DNA from: Phytophthora sp. 'mugwort' | Lineage: Eukaryota > Oomycota > Peronosporomycetes > Peronosporales > Peronosporaceae | Reading direction: 5' to 3' | Assembly: GCA_033558025.1 (NCBI GenBank) | Contig: JAUCEF010000016.1 | Location: 1,302,001-1,366,000, forward strand | Length of the DNA: 64,000 nt | Shown here: positions 60,700 to 64,000 of the stretch, piece after piece | Numbering within the stretch: position 1 is the first letter of the stretch | How the letters are laid out: each line of letters begins with the position of its first letter | Program-made: the position numbers and the translations under genes | Notes under the pieces: generated by a model | Seen by the model: the letters and a program-made list of their open reading frames with translations, nothing else | What the model was told of the DNA's origin: nothing | The model's database searches: none

Positions 60700-63650
60700 C
60701 CTCAACCAATTGACTTTACAGACGTTTCGACCATTCGACTAAGACCGATGTCTACCAGATACGACGCTTGCTTTCCTCATGCGCTTCATCTCTTGGCGAT
60801 TTTTTTGCCGCAGAACCAGTTGCCGCTGAGATCGCTGATTGTCAGTACGCGTACGCCGCGAGCTCATGACAAATGAGCCGATCAAGAACACCCGTTCTTG
60901 GGGCGCAGTGGAGCATTCGCGTCCCATCCAGACGCGGGCAAGTTTCGCGATTGACGGAAACCTTGCTTGGCCGTACTCTGAAAATCATCGGCACACGTCT
61001 ATCTGCTGACAGAGTTGTTCGAGTTTCCATACTCGAACGTTCCCTTGCTTCCTGTCGCGCATAGTGAGCTTGGCGATCACGCTTTTGCGCTCGTCCTTGG
61101 TTGGATACTGGTTCTTTGCCGTTTCCTCCCAATCGATTTGATGACCCAGCCACTGCTCCAAGACGGCGTCCGCCTTTGCGTTCAGCGTACTGTCAGCGGG
61201 GCCTTCCTCCGCTAGCACTGAAACTTTTCACAAAGCAAGTCCAACTCGGTATCAGAACTGCTATTACATTCACCGTGAGGCGAACTTGCTACGGAAGCCA
61301 CCGTTTCATCATCATGATCTTCACTCGCACATACGGCTTTATAAAGCACGCGATGCTCGATTCGCAACAGCTCTTTCGTCTCCTCCAAAATGTGGTCGGT
61401 AGCCGCGTCCACAGCGTCGGGAATTCGCATGTACTTCTTTGCAGATCGTTTCGTGCGTGGGTCTAGAAGCAGGGCCATCCCATCGGAACCGGCGGCTTCG
61501 AAAACCGCTTCACTATTTGATGAAGGGTACGCATGATACAGCGCTGGCCAATTCAGATAAGTCGGGAAACGTCAGCTAAATGCGAGGGAAATTCTTCTCG
61601 TTCGAATCTTCGTTGCGAGTTCCATTCAGACAATACGCCGCAAATTTGTACGAGTTCATCTGGGCGGAAGCAACGCGCAAAAAGACGTACATGGTAGACG
61701 ATATCATAGTAGCAGGTTGCGACTCGACGAGTGCTGGATCAGCGATCCGCTGCATGACGGTTTCCAATTGAACCACTACCTACCTTTTCGCCATCTGAAA
61801 TGGAAGAGAAAAAAAAAACTTTCTTCTCGGCCTTCGTTAGATCGGCTCTCTGGAAGACCGCATTGAACGCTCGTTAGTTAGTAATCGAGCGTTTAAATAG
61901 CTTGATAGTCGATGCTACGCGATCGTCAATGTCTACTAGAGTAGATAGTTGGGGCAGTTTGTTGAAAACCTAAACTTCTTTGAGACGAGCGATACGTTCG
62001 GGTGGTCGACTGGAGGCGAAGAAGTTGTTCAGGGCGCGAAGGTTTCGGATGACGGCACCGCCTTCGGGAAAAGCGCCGCCTTCGATTACCACAATCCTCT
62101 TCCTTACAAATGCTTTGGTCTTCGAGGGGGTCTTTTGTGTACGTGTTTTGGATATTTTCTTTCAAGCTGATGCCCCATAACCAATGCACAGGTTAAGAAC
62201 TTGCATAGCGCAATCGGTTTACAGAGTGGAGTCGAACTGTTTCGAAACCTTACACGCGGCTGCAGCTGTGTCCAAGATAGTAAATGGCGCCATCTTTTCC
62301 ACACCCAACCCGTAGCGCTGCTTCAGTTCATCGTCCAGCAAGTCAGCTACATCTCCCGCTTCGTGTCCATCATTCTTCACCTTGGCAAGTAGCGCCAGTT
62401 TGCATGATTTCCAGTGATGGTCTATGAAACCGCACGAGGTACCAGCAATAAAATTCTTAGAACTATTAGTGCACAGGCCATGCTCCACGGTCAGGAACGG
62501 CGTATGATGCAGATACGCGAACTCCTTTGCTAATAAGTCGGATGTGTCCGTCTCAAATTTGTCATACTGGTTATTGAGGATGCCGTTGTACGTCTTGTTG
62601 GACGGGATGATCACATTCGGGTCCCATGTAATACCAACTAGAAGCTCACGGAAGGCCCGACGTGGTTACCATGTTGTAGGGCAGTCCTAAAAGGGTAAAC
62701 AGATCAGCCGCAACACATAGCATCAAAAATCAAAAACAATGAGCGACTCACCATCACGAATCAGCTATCGTGCCATATGTCCCGAGATTTGATCTTTTCT
62801 GACTTGGACCTTAAAGAGCTGTTTGGCGCTTGGCGTCAGGTGGATTTGGTTCATTGTCGCGTTGAGCTTCACATCGTTTAAGGGAACGCTGTCAATGTGT
62901 AGCGTTTCGCTCGTTCCAACTGACGCTGCTTCTCCTTGACAGCTGCGGGTGCGATTCATGAGCGGCCACCAAGTGCGTCTTGGCGTTGGTTGCGTTACTG
63001 GCGTGACACAGCGCATTCCTCCATGTCTTCGTCTTCGCGCACTCGAGGAAAATGTGGGAAAACCTCTTTTTCTTATATAAAACAGGATCATCGAGCTTAT
63101 GAATCACCTCCCAGATAAAGTCTGACGAATTCGAGAGGGCCCGTGCCCGATCCCCTCCGGAATGCTGCTCGTAGGCGTTGCCTCATCATCCAACACGTCG
63201 TGTTCCAGATCGATTTCTCCGTCACCTGACTTGAATCAGATATTGCTGACGTGCTGCTCGGTGTTCGCTCGTCGCTATCGTCTGCATTCTGGTAGTACTT
63301 GTTGACATACTGTCTACTACAAAACCGTTCGATTGTCAACTTAGTATATGCCAAAGAACTTTGCATAACAATCTGGGTACCAGCATCACCTTTTCGAGAT
63401 CTCTGCCATGGTTCACAACTCGTTGCTGCACAGACGATGCACGGGACGCGAGCAAACGCTGTACGGAGACGTCTCCTCAAGTTCCCCCAGGAACAGTTAC
63501 TCTCTGAGCACCTCATTTCGTCCGTTTTTGGCAAGGAGAATCCAGAAGTGAGGGGGAGCGAAAAGATATCTTGTCGGAGAGAAGCACCAGAACCACCCAA
63601 GCTGCGCACCCTTATTCGGCATGGATTCAGCTTCCCTCACAGTAGTAGGG
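60700..63650 (-). mobile_element. hAT-family transposase, degenerate
   Basis: Minus-strand pieces in order: a finger-containing N-terminus in broken frames (FSHIFLECAKTKTWRNALCH and THLVAAHESH near 63000); a central segment at 62614-62219 (VIIPSNKTYNGILNNQYDKF, CGFIDHHWKSCKLALLAKV) typical of the hAT catalytic core; MALLLDPRTKRSAKKYM at 61478; and the C-terminal dimerisation region (ADAVLEQWLGHQIDWEE near 61170, ending in RFPSIAKLARVWMG near 60925). Many stops intervene, so it is inactive. Short repeats at both sides mark the element edges. Confidence 0.65.
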
Positions 63651-63651
63651 G

Positions 63652-63782
63652 CTAGTACTGCTATTAGCACCACCAGTGCATCCTCAAACCGCTAATAGTG
63701 CTAACTTGGATAGTAGACGCCTTTTCCGAGAATACGTAATTTAGTATTAGTACTAGTAGTGCTAATAGCACTACTATAGTAG
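63652..63782 (+). repeat. Subterminal repeats, right side of hAT element
   Basis: CTAGTACTGCTATTAGCACC, CGCTAATAGTGCTAAC and TAGTAGTGCTAATAGCACTA repeat the motif seen at 60240-60312, in both orientations. Confidence 0.6.
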
Positions 63783-64000
63783 ATATTTTGGGCGCTACTA
63801 CCGCTCCCTGGTCACTCCGAACGAGTTTCAGTTTGATAGACTGCTGTTACCAGCACACAGCCCACAACCGTTGCTCGCATATCTCGCTACTGTATCTGTG
63901 AGTGGAGCAGATGTTCCTGTAGCAGATCGCCACAGGATGATTCCACATACTTACGCACGCATCCTTGTGCATGGTGGTGAGACTCTACCAGCTTTTCGCG
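63783..64000. other. Window edge, nothing recognised
   Basis: No supported gene or repeat in the last ~220 bases. Confidence 0.4.

Noticed and set aside
1..64000. CRISPR arrays, bacterial operons, rRNA genes
   Set aside because: None seen; the sequence is eukaryotic in gene structure and repeat content.

Overview
The window looks like nuclear DNA of a plant-pathogenic oomycete, most likely Phytophthora or a close relative. Several signs agree. There are short introns of about 60-105 bp with GT-AG ends. Oomycete initiator (TCAYTTYY-type) motifs lie 30-75 nt before several start codons. There is an oomycete-type bZIP factor, a decayed RXLR-dEER effector gene, and a flagellar gene that fits a zoospore-forming organism. 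The transposon mix (piggyBac, PIF/Harbinger, pogo, hAT, tRNA-derived SINE heads) also fits. No bacterial operon features are present.

Layout. 0-6.6 kb: a divergent pair, an SLC34-type Na/phosphate cotransporter (-) and a plasma-membrane Ca2+-ATPase (+), then fossil fragments of a second cotransporter copy and of the 3' end of a PARP gene. 6.67-13.47 kb: a block with a CFAP99-like flagellar gene (-), a six-exon mitochondrial-type MutS gene (+) and a small unknown gene (+). 13.5-15 kb: an interlocked pair of fold-back elements and other palindromes. 15-21.8 kb: a multi-pass membrane protein, UTP21/WDR36 (ribosome biogenesis) and hydroxymethylbilane synthase (heme synthesis). 22-24.3 kb: perfect hairpins, a U2 snRNA fragment and a bZIP gene. 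24.3-38.5 kb: a transposon-rich zone with pogo, a broken RXLR gene, a 5'-truncated inverted copy of the bZIP gene, Harbinger with its Myb partner, and a decayed piggyBac. 38.52-45.32 kb: the 6.67-13.47 kb block again, inverted and almost base-identical, but with its MutS gene frameshifted by one base. 45.4-54.1 kb: a giant intronless ankyrin-WGR-PARP gene. 54.3-59.9 kb: a decayed direct copy of the cotransporter/Ca2+-ATPase pair, split by hAT and retroelement remnants. 60-64 kb: a SINE head and a degenerate hAT element with short subterminal repeats.

The main story is structural. A near-identical 6.8-kb inverted duplication has outer flanks that are still homologous but clearly diverged (a fossil PARP 3' end opposite the intact PARP gene). 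That pattern suggests an old inverted duplication whose inner part was recently homogenised by gene conversion, or re-duplicated. A second, 757-bp inverted duplication (bZIP) is nested between the arms. The intact genes are mostly housekeeping: ion transport, mitochondrial DNA repair, flagellum, rRNA processing, heme. The PARP gene is the most unusual protein.
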